This document shows, in pieces, positions 34,263 to 45,232 of a stretch of 64,000 nt of DNA (positions are counted from its first letter, which is position 1; each line of letters starts with the position of its first letter). The notes below the pieces were generated by a model. The model did not search any database. It was not told the DNA's origin and saw only the letters and a list, made by a program, of their open reading frames with translations. This stretch comes from Ascaphus truei (taxonomy: Eukaryota > Chordata > Amphibia > Anura > Ascaphidae), in contig CM071570.1 in assembly GCA_036426205.1 (NCBI GenBank), forward strand, positions 54,426,676 to 54,490,675, read 5' to 3'. The translations under genes and the position numbers were made by a program.

Positions 34263-36460
34263 ACTCTGCACTGGAAGCTGCCCTCCTATGGTGGCTTTTA
34301 TTTCTACCACACTCCGCGCCCCGATGACAGGGGTGGAAGCGTGTGGCTCTTCCTCTCCTCAATCTGTCTTTACCGAACATTTCTTATTCATTTGAGACTC
34401 ACACTGTATAACTTGTTTCTCCTCTCCCTCTCCACGTGGCAGTCATTTTTTAATCACCTACTGCTATTCATCCCCCTTCTGTCTGTCTCTCTCCTGGCTC
34501 TCCGTCTTTTTCTCTGCAGACTCCCCTGTTCTTCTCCTAGGGGACTTCAACTGCCATATTGATGACCCCTCTCTCCCTTGAGCTTCCCGCTTTCTATCTC
34601 TAACTTCTTCTTTTGGTCTTCACCAATGGACTGCAGTCAGCACCCACAAGGATGGCCACTACCTGGATCTGGTTTTCACAAAAAAACTTTTCTCTGACCA
34701 TCATCTCTTCACATTTTCTCTCACTTCTCTCCATTCCACTCATTTCTGCAGAGACCTGCGCACTATTAACCTACAAGCTCTTGACCACTTTGCGCTCCTC
34801 CCGAACTACAACTCTGCCCTATTCTCCTCTCCATCTACAGTACATGGCCCTCTTTTTCTCTGCCATTCTTGCGTCTCCAATCCCAGACCCTGGCTAGACT
34901 GCCACACACGCATCCTGTGCTCCTGCACTTGTTCTTCTGAACGCCTCTGGATGAAATCTGTCGCAGACTTCCTTCACTACAAATGTATTCTATCCCATTT
35001 CAACTCTGCCCTCCCCCAGGCTAAACAAACCTACTTTTCATCACTAATCAACACTCACAAGACACTAAACCATGTCGCCTCTTTTCTGTCTTTGACTCTC
35101 TACTCAGACCACCGTCTGTTACCTGTTTTTCTTCCTCCATTTATTTTCACCTCAGGACTTTGACTAATTTTAAGACAAAATTGGATTCCATTCATCAAAA
35201 CATCCCCACTGTATCCTCCTCACATTTTAGACCTCTTCCTAACTCTCCTCTTGCCTTCCTTAACTCTTTTTCCGCTGTCACAAAGGAGGCTTTGTCGCTG
35301 CTGATCTCCTCTTCTCCCTCTACGAATTGCCCTCTGCGCCCCATCCCTAAACATCTCATCAAACCTCTTGCTCCTACTCTAATCCCTATACGCTCACATT
35401 TTCAACTCCTCCCTCTACTCTGGTACCTATCCCTCCTCCTTCAAACACGCAATATATACCCTTACTCAAAAACAGCAAGCTTGACACTACCCGTCTTCTC
35501 TAATTATTGTCCTGTCTCACTCCTGCCTTTTGGCCTTGAACGCTTTGTATTATCTCGCTTGCTCCATTTTCTCACCTCCTATTCTCTCCTAGATCTTCTA
35601 CAATCTGACTTCCACACTGCTCACTCAACAGAAACAGCCCTCACTAACATAATGAATGACTTCCATGCTGCCAAAGACAAAGGTCATTACACTCTGCTCA
35701 TATTGCTCTCGGCAGTCTTTGATATTGTGGACCACCCTCTTCTTCACAATTTTCATACCTGTGGTATCCGTAACAGAGCTCTATCCTGGATTTCCTCTTA
35801 CCTCTCCCATCGAACTTTCAGTGTCTCATTTGCCAACACCTCCTCTTTTGATCTCTCTGTGGGTGTACCCCAGTGGCTTGTCCTGGGACCTCTTCTCTTT
35901 ACACACTCTCTCTAGGAGACCTTATTACATCTCGAGTTCAAAGATCACCTCTATGCGGATGACACACAAATGTACTTTTTAATCCCTTACCTTACACCTG
36001 CTGTACAGACCAAAGTCTCTCAATGTCTCTCCGCTAAGGTATATCATCCTGGATGGCCCTCTGCCAACTCAAACTTAACATGTCAAAGACGGAGCTCTTC
36101 ATACTTCCTCCCAAGCCTGGCCCTACTGCCCCTTCTACATTACTGTTGGCAACACTATTATACACCCAGTATCACAAGCACGCTGCCTAGGTGTTGCATT
36201 CCACCGTTTTTTTGTAAAGATACGCCCTTTCCTTTGTCATTCTACTGCTAAAACTCATTCTCTCCCGTCTCGACTATTGTAACCTTCTACTGTCCAGCCT
36301 TCCTGTCTCTCACCTGTCTTCCCTTCAATCTATCCTAAATACTGCTGCAGTAATCACTTTACTTTCTCTTAACTCTGTCTCAGCGTCACTCCCATTGAAA
36401 TCAGTTTGCTGGCTTCCAATCAAATCCTGAATTACACACAAAATTCTCCTCTCCTTATAC

Positions 36461-36533
36461 AGGAAGCAGTGTGTAGAACTACTCCAGTTTTGGTTGTGCT
36501 CCGGTTCTACACACTGCTCCTGGATCTTCAACA
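36461..36533. repeat. Small foldback inside the L2 LINE
   Basis: CAGGAAGCAGTGTGTAGAAC and GTTCTACACACTGCTCCTGG form inverted arms of about 20 bases with a 24-base loop. It is probably the left part of an insertion of about 450 bases, since LINE coding resumes near 36920. Confidence 0.6.
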
Positions 36534-36989
36534 TAACTGCACACCCTGGATTCGCTGGACTGTCTGAGAGGTGGTTAACTGGTAATGGGCCATAGACCTG
36601 ATAATAGTTACCCCCTGCAGTTATTGACTATATTTCTATGCTGATAGGAGGTTGTTATTTTGCGGCAATGTGACATACACCACTAGGCGCTTATTCCTCC
36701 CTAGCACACCGACATATGGACTGTTTTCTACTGTACAGACAATTGAAAAGCAATCTGGACATTTACGGACTTTTACAAAAAGTGTTTTCAGAGTTCACAT
36801 GTGATTTTGAGCACCATCCCACATCAAATGCCTCTCTCCTTATAAACTCTTCTGCCCTCCCTTTATATTTCAGCACTAATTTCTCGCTGTACACCGTCAT
36901 GACTTTTGCGTTCTGCTCAAGAATGTCTTCTCTCTACCCCCTTTGTATCTAAAGCCCTCTCCCAGCTAAAACCTCTCTCTCACTCACCC

Positions 36990-37110
36990 GTATACTATGT
37001 AGCCACCTTCCCCACGCTGTAGAAGCACTTTGAGCTTTTGGTTTCAATTGAGCTGCACCGTTTCCCAGCATAGGGAAGATATATTCACAGCATATTGAAT
37101 ATGGGTCCCC
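36990..37110. mobile_element. Short inverted-repeat element, copy 1 (inside L2)
   Basis: It is about 120 bp long and contains CTTCCCCACGCTGTAGAAGC and CAGCATAGGGAAGATATATT as inverted arms. Its ends read CCCGTATAC and GAATATGGGTC. It is nearly identical to 37529-37655. It interrupts L2 sequence, since LINE coding (CTCTGGAATGCCCTTGCC) resumes right after it. Confidence 0.7.
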
Positions 37111-37528
37111 ACACCTCTGGAATGCCCTTGCCCTTAATATCCAATTAGCACCCTCTCTATCCACCTTTAAGGCCATCTTAAAACACACCACTTAAACAAA
37201 GCATATGGGTAGCTCAATGGCTGATACTATACACCTCATGCATCGACCCTGGCCCCTTGCAGACGTACTTGCCAGAACACCCTCTCTTTACTTTTTTCCT
37301 ACTTACCACTTAGATTGTAAGCTCTTCGGGCAGGGATTCCTTTTTCCTAATGTTACTTTTATGTCAGAAGCGCTTATTCCCATTATGTGTTATATTATTA
37401 TGTCACGTGTATTACTGCTGTGATGTACATAGATGGCGCTATATAAATAAAAATATATACACACATACATAAAAAATGTAAACTGATAATCAACACAAAT
37501 CCAATGCAACATTCAAGTTAGTGATCAT

Positions 37529-37655
37529 AGGCCCGTATACCAAGAAGCCATCTTCCCCATGCTGTGTAGAAGCACTTTGAGCTTTTGGTTTCAATTGAGC
37601 TGCACCGTTTCCCAGCATAGGGAAGATGTATTCACAGCATATTGAATATGGGTCT
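37529..37655. mobile_element. Short inverted-repeat element, copy 2
   Basis: Same family as 36990-37110, about 95 percent identical by eye. It has the GGCCCGTATACC left end and GAATATGGGTC right end. It lies just beyond the L2 3' end. Confidence 0.7.
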
Positions 37656-37659
37656 CTGT

Positions 37660-38741
37660 TTTATGAGGAAAGGTGTCCGAGTATTGTACTCTTGTTAAAA
37701 GTAAGCCCTAAACATTAAACACAACAATGGCATCTTGCGTTCTTTATGAATGTACTTATTTTGATGGTGACCATACCGGGTATTAAGCGCTATGTGAAAC
37801 TAGTGGTAGGAACAGTGTATGCCACATTTATGCTTGTGTCCATGTAAGATGGATAGGTACAGTAACCTTTTCTGTTTTGGTTGAAGTCCAAGAAGAAAAG
37901 ATTATTGAAAGTGCATACTTATTTGCACAACAACACAATCTGTGTTTCTTCTACTATAGTTGGGAGGTTAATTTAATTAGCTGTTTAAATGCACTTACGT
38001 AAATCTTAGCTCTGGTCATAAAAAGTTGCATCTGCTCACCATCATCTACAAATGTCAAATTCAATTTTGATTTCTTTCAGAAACTAAGTACTCTTGGTTT
38101 ACCCTGTTTATTTTCTAAGGAAACACAGGGTAAGGAGGAACCTATTACACTGATCAATCAAATACATACTTGAAGCATCAAATGTGTTGTTTTGCTATTT
38201 TTGTATAGATAAAATTACCCTTTGTGCACATGACAGAATCCAGAGCTAAGCTATAAACAAAGTCTTAGTAAACTGGAAGGATTTTTTTTAATCTGGCAGG
38301 CATATGTGAAACAAATAGCGTTGACAAAATATCCACAAATACTTTACTTCATAAGTCATACTTATTTATTTGCCCAACATAAAAATAAGAGCGTTTAAGT
38401 GGGAAAGCCTTCGGACATACAAATCTACCCAATGTGAAATGGTGCATCACAAAACCTTTTCAATAACTGTTTACTTACAAATATTATATAAAATTGTACG
38501 ATACATAAAAAAAGTACCATGTCAACTAACCTTTATTACATATTTAGAGGTGTGTTTCATTTCTGGATGTTACTTTGTGACAACATAATATGGCAATCGA
38601 ATGTCACCAAAACGTAGTAGAGAAGAACAGCTCTAGACGACACCAGTATGGTATGTCTCTGGTTACAGACGTGCATGTCTGCTAATAAACACCCACTGTC
38701 ATCTGTTTACTTCCTGCACAAAGCCATCTTAAGTACTGCGT
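37660..38741. other. Intron sequence downstream of the TASP1 exon
   Basis: AT-rich with no repeat or exon recognised. On the minus strand this is the start of the intron after the exon donor. Confidence 0.5.
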
Positions 38742-38747
38742 GCTTAC

Positions 38748-38858
38748 CAATGAATTTGTTTTGCATAGACTCTAGCAAAGCTTGGTGAGCGTCTTCTGCC
38801 TGCAAAGCAAGCGAACATTCTCTGGCCAATATGGTCCGTACAAGGTGCTCTCCACAGC
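38748..38858 (-). CDS. TASP1: Internal coding exon of taspase-1 (threonine aspartase 1)
   Basis: Taspase-1 is a threonine endopeptidase of the Ntn-hydrolase fold that cleaves itself into two subunits and processes nuclear proteins such as MLL family members. On the minus strand an A-free pyrimidine run ending in TTTTTTTTTGCAG abuts this exon, and it closes with G followed by a GTAAGC donor. The 111 bases (phase 1 at both ends) have no stop and encode a split Gly, then CGEHLVRTILARECS, a short linker, LQAEDAHQALLE and MQNKF. I recognise this as the conserved stretch that follows the SGCGEH motif in vertebrate TASP1, with only a few substitutions from the human sequence as I remember it. Neighbouring exons were searched for by eye on both sides and not found, so both flanking introns are long. 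It looks like a functional exon, since both splice sites and the frame are intact. A processed pseudogene is excluded by the flanking intron signals. Confidence 0.93.
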
Positions 38859-38880
38859 CTGCAAAAAAAAATAGATGCAA
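38859..38880 (-). promoter_or_regulatory. TASP1: 3' splice acceptor of the TASP1 exon
   Basis: Reading the minus strand, a run of nine T residues precedes GCAG immediately before the exon. A possible branch-point sequence containing TTGCA lies about 20 bases upstream. The matching donor is GTAAGC at 38747-38742. Confidence 0.85.
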
Positions 38881-39033
38881 GTTACTGTTTTATACTTCAG
38901 ATGTACAAATATAAGTGTTTAGCATGTTTAGACAAATAAAGTGTTTATCATGTATTGATAGTCAGCTTTCTGGGAAGTAGGCATAGAAGTAGAACTGTTT
39001 ATTGTTCCCTATTAGACCACAGTTAATTTCCTA

Positions 39034-39585
39034 CTCTTGCATCGCGGTACGGATAACAGATACTGTAACTGCAGGTTGTACGCTTGCATTGCAGTAATGT
39101 TAGCAGATACTGTAACTGCAGGTTGTACTCTTACACTGCGGTAATGTTAGCAGATACTGTAACTGCAGGTTGTACGCTTGCATTGCGGTAATGTTAGCAG
39201 ATACTGTAACTGCAGGTTGTACTCTTGCATTGCGGTAATGTTAGCAGATACTGTAACTGCAGGTTGTACTCTTGCACTGCGGTAATGTTCAGATACTGTA
39301 ACTGCAGGTTGTACTCTTGCACTGCGGTAATGTTCAGATACTGTAACTGCAGGTTGTACTCTTGCACTGCGGTAATGTTAGCAGATACTGTAACTGCAGG
39401 TTGTACTCTTGCATTGCGGTAATGTTAACAGATACTGTAACTGCAGGTTGTACTCTTGCATTGCGGTAATGTTCAGATACTGTAACTGCAGGTTGGACGC
39501 TTGCATTGCGAGAAGGTTAGCAGATACTGTAACTGCAGGTTGGACGCTTGCATTGCGAGAAGTTTAGCAGATACTGTAACTGCAG
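39034..39585. repeat. Minisatellite, about 47-bp unit, 12 copies
   Basis: AGATACTGTAACTGCAG recurs 12 times at spacings of 45 or 47 bases, with GTTGTACNCTTGCANTGCGG and TAATGTTAGC filling the unit. Variants lacking GC give the 45-base form. The last units carry GGACG and GAGAAG variants. It starts 175 bp from the TASP1 exon acceptor side. Open frames across it are repeat artefacts. Confidence 0.95.
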
Positions 39586-39747
39586 TTAATGAGAGTTCTG
39601 CGTATTTTTTGAGGCTGGCATTGTTAAAAAAACTAATAAAGGGCTTTCTTCTCCAGCATGTGGGGCAATAGATGAGCTCTATTCTGAATTTTACAACTAG
39701 GCTTCTAAAGAGCTTTTCTTTTATTTGTTCATGTTTAGCGGATCGTA

Positions 39748-39898
39748 AGACTGCGGCCAGGGTGAATACGAGCGCGCTGGCGCTCGAGCTCCTTGACGTC
39801 AGGCGCTCATGTTGGTTGGGCGATTCGTGGCCTGCTAGTTGCACACGTAGGGGGCGTGCCCGGGACATCACGTGAGCGGTTCGGCCTCCCAGTCCTGA
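39748..39898. mobile_element. Partial Harbinger-like MITE
   Basis: It begins GTAAGACTGCGGCCAGG and carries TTGACGTCAGGCG, GGTTGGGCGATTCG and CATCACGTGAGCGG, the CpG-rich core seen in the 14833 and 48542 elements. The right inverted end is missing. Confidence 0.5.
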
Positions 39899-39899
39899 T

Positions 39900-40998
39900 T
39901 TTCATTGTATTGTTACTCAGTAATAGCCATAATATCCAAATCATGCCTTATCATTATTATTGCAATTAGTTCTGGCATTTTTATTTCCCAAACTATGACC
40001 ATTTGTACACATTGCCCAAATACTTATGTTAATTGCTTTCCTACTCTTTCTCCCGTACATCCCCTTCTGACAGTGTTATTGATTTATGATTATTACATTT
40101 ATTTTTTAATGCTGTACTATAAAAAAAAACAACAACAACATTATAAAGGATTCTTTGTAAATAGACCCCTTAATATTAATTATCTCTAGGGGAATGAATA
40201 TGATAAAAATGCAAAGTTCACATATTGCTCAATTTACTCACATTTACAGAACATTGCATTTAAAAAACAGTAGTAACCCGTTTTATCAATAGACCTTTAG
40301 TACACAGTTTGTCATTTTATGACATGGGGGCTTTACTGCTAATCTCACTGACAGGGAGGGAAGACTCTTTAAAAGAGGAATCATCTTACAAATGCCAACA
40401 CATTATTTCATACTTTGCATTGCTTCAGTATTTTGAGAAGCTGGAAACTATTAAAGGTACAAGCTGTGAAATACAGGAGCTCTATTAAGAGATACAATCT
40501 GCAGAGACTGAAGCTGTAAAATAGATGACAAAAGTGGTGATATGCCAAAAAAGTGTCAAAGTCTTCTGCATGGAACATATCACTTCTAATATATTGGGTG
40601 TACTGTGTACACATTACTATCCAGACACCTGTAACTCATAGTCGAAGAATTATTTAAGACCCCAACTTTAAGCCTTGCATACAAAACACACGTGAGCTAT
40701 GGTGAGCAAAAGCTGCTCCACAATTTAAGAATGAGAAAGGACTTGAGTGAACATGAAAACAATGGAGCTTATTACGAGTACAGTACATGAAAATGAGCAA
40801 TGAGGTTCTGCACAAGTGCAAGGCTTCATGCTTTGTTTTAACATGCAAAACATGCTAATCCCCCCCCCCCCCCCCAAAAAAAACAAACACATTAGTTACT
40901 ACTTATTTTGAAACATATTTGGAATTATTTTAGAAAGAAACCGGTAAACTCTACCTATCAACATATAAATTGAAGCAAGACACATAGGATCAATAACA
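39900..40998. other. Unannotated stretch
   Basis: AT-rich intron-like sequence with a C-run at 40859-40875. Confidence 0.45.
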
Positions 40999-41370
40999 GT
41001 TACATAGTAGATTAGGTTGAAAAAAAGACATGCGTCCATCAAATTCTACCTACAGTATGGTAAATTTAGATGACAGATACTTTATCCTATATTTGTACTT
41101 ACAGTATATTGACCCAGAGGAAGGAAAACAAAAACCCCAGTGACACATTATCCAATGATCTCTCATACTGGGAAAAAGAAATTCCTTCCTAACCAAGAAT
41201 TGGCGATCATCATCCTTCTCATGTTTACTTATTTGGTATATCCCTGTATAACTTTCCTTTCTAAAAAGATATCAAACCTTTTTTTTAAAAAATCTATTGT
41301 ATCTGCCATCACGGTCTCCAATAACAATCTTTTTGGTGTATTCACAGCTAAGAGAGCAACACATAACTAA
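40999..41370 (-). mobile_element. CR1 LINE 3' end
   Basis: On the minus strand this matches the CR1 tail at 9811-10225 and the copy at 53744-54116. GTATCTGTCATC, CCTCTGGGTCAATATACTG and TTTTTTTCAACCTAATCTAC are shared, and the element ends at the TACATAGTAG side. Confidence 0.75.
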
Positions 41371-42049
41371 GCATATGAATTGGAAATAAAGTAAAAAGGT
41401 AAATTATACGTAAAAAGCAGTTATTTAATATTAAAGCCAGTTCAGTTTTTTTCTGTCCTGTGAACCAGTAGATATAGAGAAGAACCCATTGGCTACAATT
41501 ACATCACAAGACAACAGCATAACTCTGTATCTATCACAAACCTTACACATGATTTACAGTAATTACAATAATGACACACAATGTGCCACAGTACACAAGA
41601 ATGGGACAGCTGTACAGTACCAATACAACCAGCAATTGTCTCTAATAGATCACATTAAGGTACACTATAGTTAAAGACTCTTTTTAGATATGTGTCTCCT
41701 TTGGGATCCTACAGGGCAACAGGTTGCACATAATGAATAAAGCGATGTGTATTAAACATGAAGTAGCTGCTGTGGCAAGAAGAGGACCAGCCAACGATTA
41801 GGAGTTCGTAGTGGAGTTGCATGTACCACATATACAGGCTCAGCTAGAGAACAATTTTAAAGCAGCACAAGGTTGTTTTGTTCACCAATGCTAATATGCA
41901 ACTAGAAAATATTTAAAAGTGCATCTTAACCAATTACTATAGTAAAACAAGGAGGTTTGCCCTTCCTGGCCAGCCAGACGATGCAGGAATTATGCCAATT
42001 CTTGGTCAGGACTTTGTAGCTACACTGGTCCATATAAACCAGCACATGC
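41371..42049. other. Unannotated stretch
   Basis: No recognised exon or repeat. Confidence 0.4.
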
Positions 42050-42205
42050 TGCAATATTGTGACCTTGGGCAAGTCACTTTATCTCCCTGTGCCTCAGGCA
42101 CCAAAAACAGATTGTAAGCTCCACGGGGCAGGGACTGCAAAATGTCTCTGTAAAGCGCTAAGTAAAACTAGCAGCGCTATACAAGAACAAACAATTATTT
42201 ATTAA
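42050..42205 (+). mobile_element. CORE-SINE/MIR-like element
   Basis: TGTGACCTTGGGCAAGTCAC followed by TCTCCCTGTGCCTCAG matches the core segment of CORE-SINEs (MIR family). The tail AGATTGTAAGCTCCACGGGG, GTCTCTGTAAAGCGC and GCGCTATAC is an L2-type 3' end. The tail also occurs alone at 21905-21975. Confidence 0.75.
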
Positions 42206-43030
42206 TTTCCACCATCATACATCTCCTTTATCAATTCTGACATTTTGATATTGTAATATTAAAACTATACCCAAATACTAAAATATCCAGATTGGACAAT
42301 AGGAAACTATTTAAATGCTCCATCAAATGACACAATTGGATGTTTAACTCTTTAAATGGTTTTATAGGATGGAAACAACTTTTTGACAGCCTGATTGTTA
42401 TCAAGTGCGTAACTCAATTTTCCGATGTAGTACTCTGCTCCAGTGACTGAGTCCTACCAGCGTGAAGGTCCGCCCACTACTACCATTAAGAGCAGTGTTA
42501 ACTGCTTTCTAATTTTTCTCCAAGCTACATATTGTCTTGTTACAACAAGGAAGAAAAAAGTTAGAAGCGCAGTCAAAATGGGGTTGTGGTCAAACTAAAC
42601 ACCTTTATTAAAAATCGTGTCCCAGGGATCACCCTCAAGGACAACAAAAACATAGTGATCAATACATAAAATAATAATGTTTAAAAACTGTGCAGATGAA
42701 GCTGTTGTGCAATTGCACTCAATGGGTCTCCAAGGGGTTAAACACGGGAAAATCCCGGTGGAAAGTCAGAGTCCTGCAAGCTGTGCACTGCCCGGGCAGG
42801 TTTTAGTATAGAGGGGTACCCCAGGGTTGAGCCAATGCTCGATATGCTCACCCTGAATTCACTGCTGGTCCTCAGTGAGTCAGACAGTACCACCTTTATT
42901 GTGCTAGTCATGCAGTCATACAACAGGATCTACTTACTGTGCGCATCAGCACAGCTTCCCGCATGCCCCAGCACATCAGGGGTTATTTGTGATGTCATCA
43001 ACTTGAAGGACCTATATATACCTGCTCACC
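42206..43030. other. Unannotated stretch
   Basis: No recognised feature. CpG content rises toward 43080. Confidence 0.35.
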
Positions 43031-44335
43031 TGCAGGGTATCCTTACGATTACTTTTACAATTTCGCCTTGAGAAAGCCTCTCGCGAAACGCGTGCGTCGG
43101 GGGCTCTGTCTCCATACGTGCACACGCAGGGGTCTGATTACTACCGCTTTCAAAGTCTCACACCGCGAGTTGATGCGGTTCCCTGCCCGTGTGACTTATA
43201 TAGGCTCTCATAGTGCCCCGATGGACATTTTGAGCCTCATTGACTAATCTAATACAGGCATTTATTGCTCCATAAATGGCTATAGTACATGGTCTAGTTT
43301 GGTTCCCCTGCTGTACTGCAACCTCTGTAGTTGCGCTGGATATTGCTGTTACTCAGGGATTTCCCTGACAGCAGTCCAGGGGTTACTTTACTTTACCATA
43401 TACTTCATTGTACTCAGCCTGCCTGTCTGTGACCTACCCGTGTGTCAGGATTCCCCTGAGTAGGACTATCACAATTTGTGTTAGTCTATGACCCAATATA
43501 TACTGTCCCCAAAATCTGAGTTTACTCACTCTGTCACTGCAAACCAAATTGGGTCACTACAGGTTAACCTGACACAGTATAACACACTATATACTATACA
43601 ATCACAGAAAGAATGAGCTGAGAGTTTACTGTATGCAGCAATCATTATTGGCTCCTATATACTTTGTGTACCAGTCCTACTATCCCAACATATATGTATA
43701 TTTATTATTTGGTTCAGATAGTCTCAGCTATTAGCGAGAAAGACGTGTCAGTTTGCCACTGAGCAAACAACCTGTAACTGCTGCTACAAAGGTTACTAGA
43801 GGGTATACGCACCCCATTACTGCAAACCGAATTAGGTTACCTCAGGTCAACCTGACACAGCACTATATATGCCATACTTACCATAGAAGGATTTAGCTGC
43901 ACGCTGGAACTATTCTGGCTTCTTTTATCTTCAATATACCAGTCATTATAAAGATCCTTTACGTATATATATTTATTAGTTGGTTCGATCAGTTTTGCCA
44001 TTAGTGATTTGCTGCTATTACTACTTACCCAAGAGCAACCCTGTAAGATTTGTTTCTTACCTCAGATCCTTATAAGGACTGTTGTTTAGTGTGTTATCTG
44101 AATCTCACAGAACACACCAATATCCTAGACCCTGAACCTATACGGTTTCAGTATTGAAGGTCAGAATACCTTCAGGTCGTTGTTTTTAATACCCAATATT
44201 TTATATACTTGGTGCAGTTAATAAAGTTATGTTTTAAACTATTCATTCATCACCAGAGTGTGAACCTGAGTGCTGTATTTGGGTTCTATCTCTACCCTAC
44301 TTTCTTCTGTGCATATACCCAAAGCACCGTTCACT
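43031..44335. repeat. Unidentified repeat with internal direct duplication
   Basis: It starts with CCTTGAGAAAGCCTCTCGCG and AAACGCGTGCG, a motif common in frog repeats. Two diverged direct copies at about 43533-43740 and 43815-44000 share ACTGCAAACC.AATT.GGT, CAGGT.AACCTGACACAG and TATATTTATTA.TTGGTTC. No coding motif is seen. Confidence 0.5.
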
Positions 44336-44468
44336 AGTCACTTGTCAGTGGCAGTAGCTGGGGCTCCCCTATTGCTTTAACAGGAGTTTGCACAGGCAAA
44401 CCCCCTTCTCACCTTTATATTTATTGGCCCTCTAGCAGGGGGCCCAGTGATCACAAAATTCTTCTTAA

Positions 44469-44838
44469 AGGAGCAATTCAGGATTGAAGCAGGGGATTTC
44501 CGAAGCTTAACCACATTAATATCAGCACTGGAGACCATCTGCTTCCAGAGATACTTACCTCTGAAAGGGATCTCTCTGCAGTTTAAAGCCCCATCACATG
44601 GGCCCATAGGAAGCCAACCCTGATAAAGTCACAGCTTCCTATTGGCCCGCAGGGCCCAGAAGCTTTGAAAATCTGCCATAATGTGAACACTGGAGTGGCT
44701 ACCAGCACCCATTATGTAGGTGTCTCTGGAAGCTGGGGGTCCCCAGAGATTAAATTAAATTAATGGGGTTCAGCTTTCAAAACCCCGTTTCAATCCTGTA
44801 TGAAACAAATGAAGAAAAAAACGGTTTGGATTGCCTCT
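44469..44838. mobile_element. MITE with TTAA target duplication
   Basis: The inverted ends AGGAGCAATTCAGG and the complement of AGAGGCAATCCAA are flanked by TTAA at 44465-44468 and 44839-44842. TTAA duplication fits piggyBac or Kolobok-type elements. The interior contains two related inverted segments around GGCCCATAGGAAGCC and GGCTTCCTATTGGCCC-like sequence. Confidence 0.7.
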
Positions 44839-45048
44839 TTAATTTCTAAAGAAATTAAACAATAGTAAATAAGACAACTACACTAAAGGTGTTTTTGAAA
44901 TGTTTTATTTAAATATAAAATGTTTTACCAGGAATTATAGGCTAAAGCTGTAAAATTCCGGTCATTATTGAAATCTCTGCTCTCTGATTGGTTAAAAGTG
45001 GCAGCTTGCAAAGTGTTTATTTCTAGCCAATCAGCTTTTCCTTTTGTC

Positions 45049-45130
45049 AGAACAGCTCTGAGACAGGGCAGGGGATTGGTCAGGAGGCAGGAACAGCTCT
45101 CAGACAGGGCAGGGGATTGGCCAGGAGGCA
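45049..45130. repeat. Two-copy 41-bp tandem duplication
   Basis: AACAGCTCTGAGACAGGGCA followed by GGGGATTGGTCAGGAGGCAG occurs twice in a row with a few substitutions. Inverted CCAAT-box-like ATTGG motifs are included. Confidence 0.8.
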
Positions 45131-45232
45131 GCAGCCAGGCAGTGACTCCTCCCCCTCCCTCCGTGAACACAGCGGCACAAACACAGTTGATTCAGGAGGG
45201 GGAGAGTGTGTTTGGAGTTGCAGTTTCTATCT

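Larger units (their letters stand above)
34263..37460 (+). mobile_element. L2-type LINE, long but decayed
   Basis: The end of the endonuclease is readable first (LLGDFNCHIDDPS at about 34536-34575, KDGHYLDLVFTK). Then come the linker and reverse transcriptase: DSIHQNIPTVSSS, SPSTNCPLRPIPKHL, LLDLLQSDFHTAHSTETALT, ALSWISSYLSHRTFSVSFAN and GVPQWLVLGPLLF. The catalytic LYADDTQMYF follows at about 35950-35980. Beyond this come LILSRLDYCNLLL-like sequence and a tail with TAAGCTCTTCGGGCAGGGA and GGCGCTATATAAATAAA. Stops and frameshifts inactivate it. Insertions split it near 36463-36930 and 36990-37110. Confidence 0.85.

Noticed and set aside
1..38747. Downstream TASP1 exons
   Set aside because: I searched for the coding sequence of the conserved C-terminal blocks on the minus strand and found no match, so none is reported.
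39225..39422. Open frame repeating CRLYSCTAVM
   Set aside because: It is the translation of the 47-bp minisatellite, not a gene.
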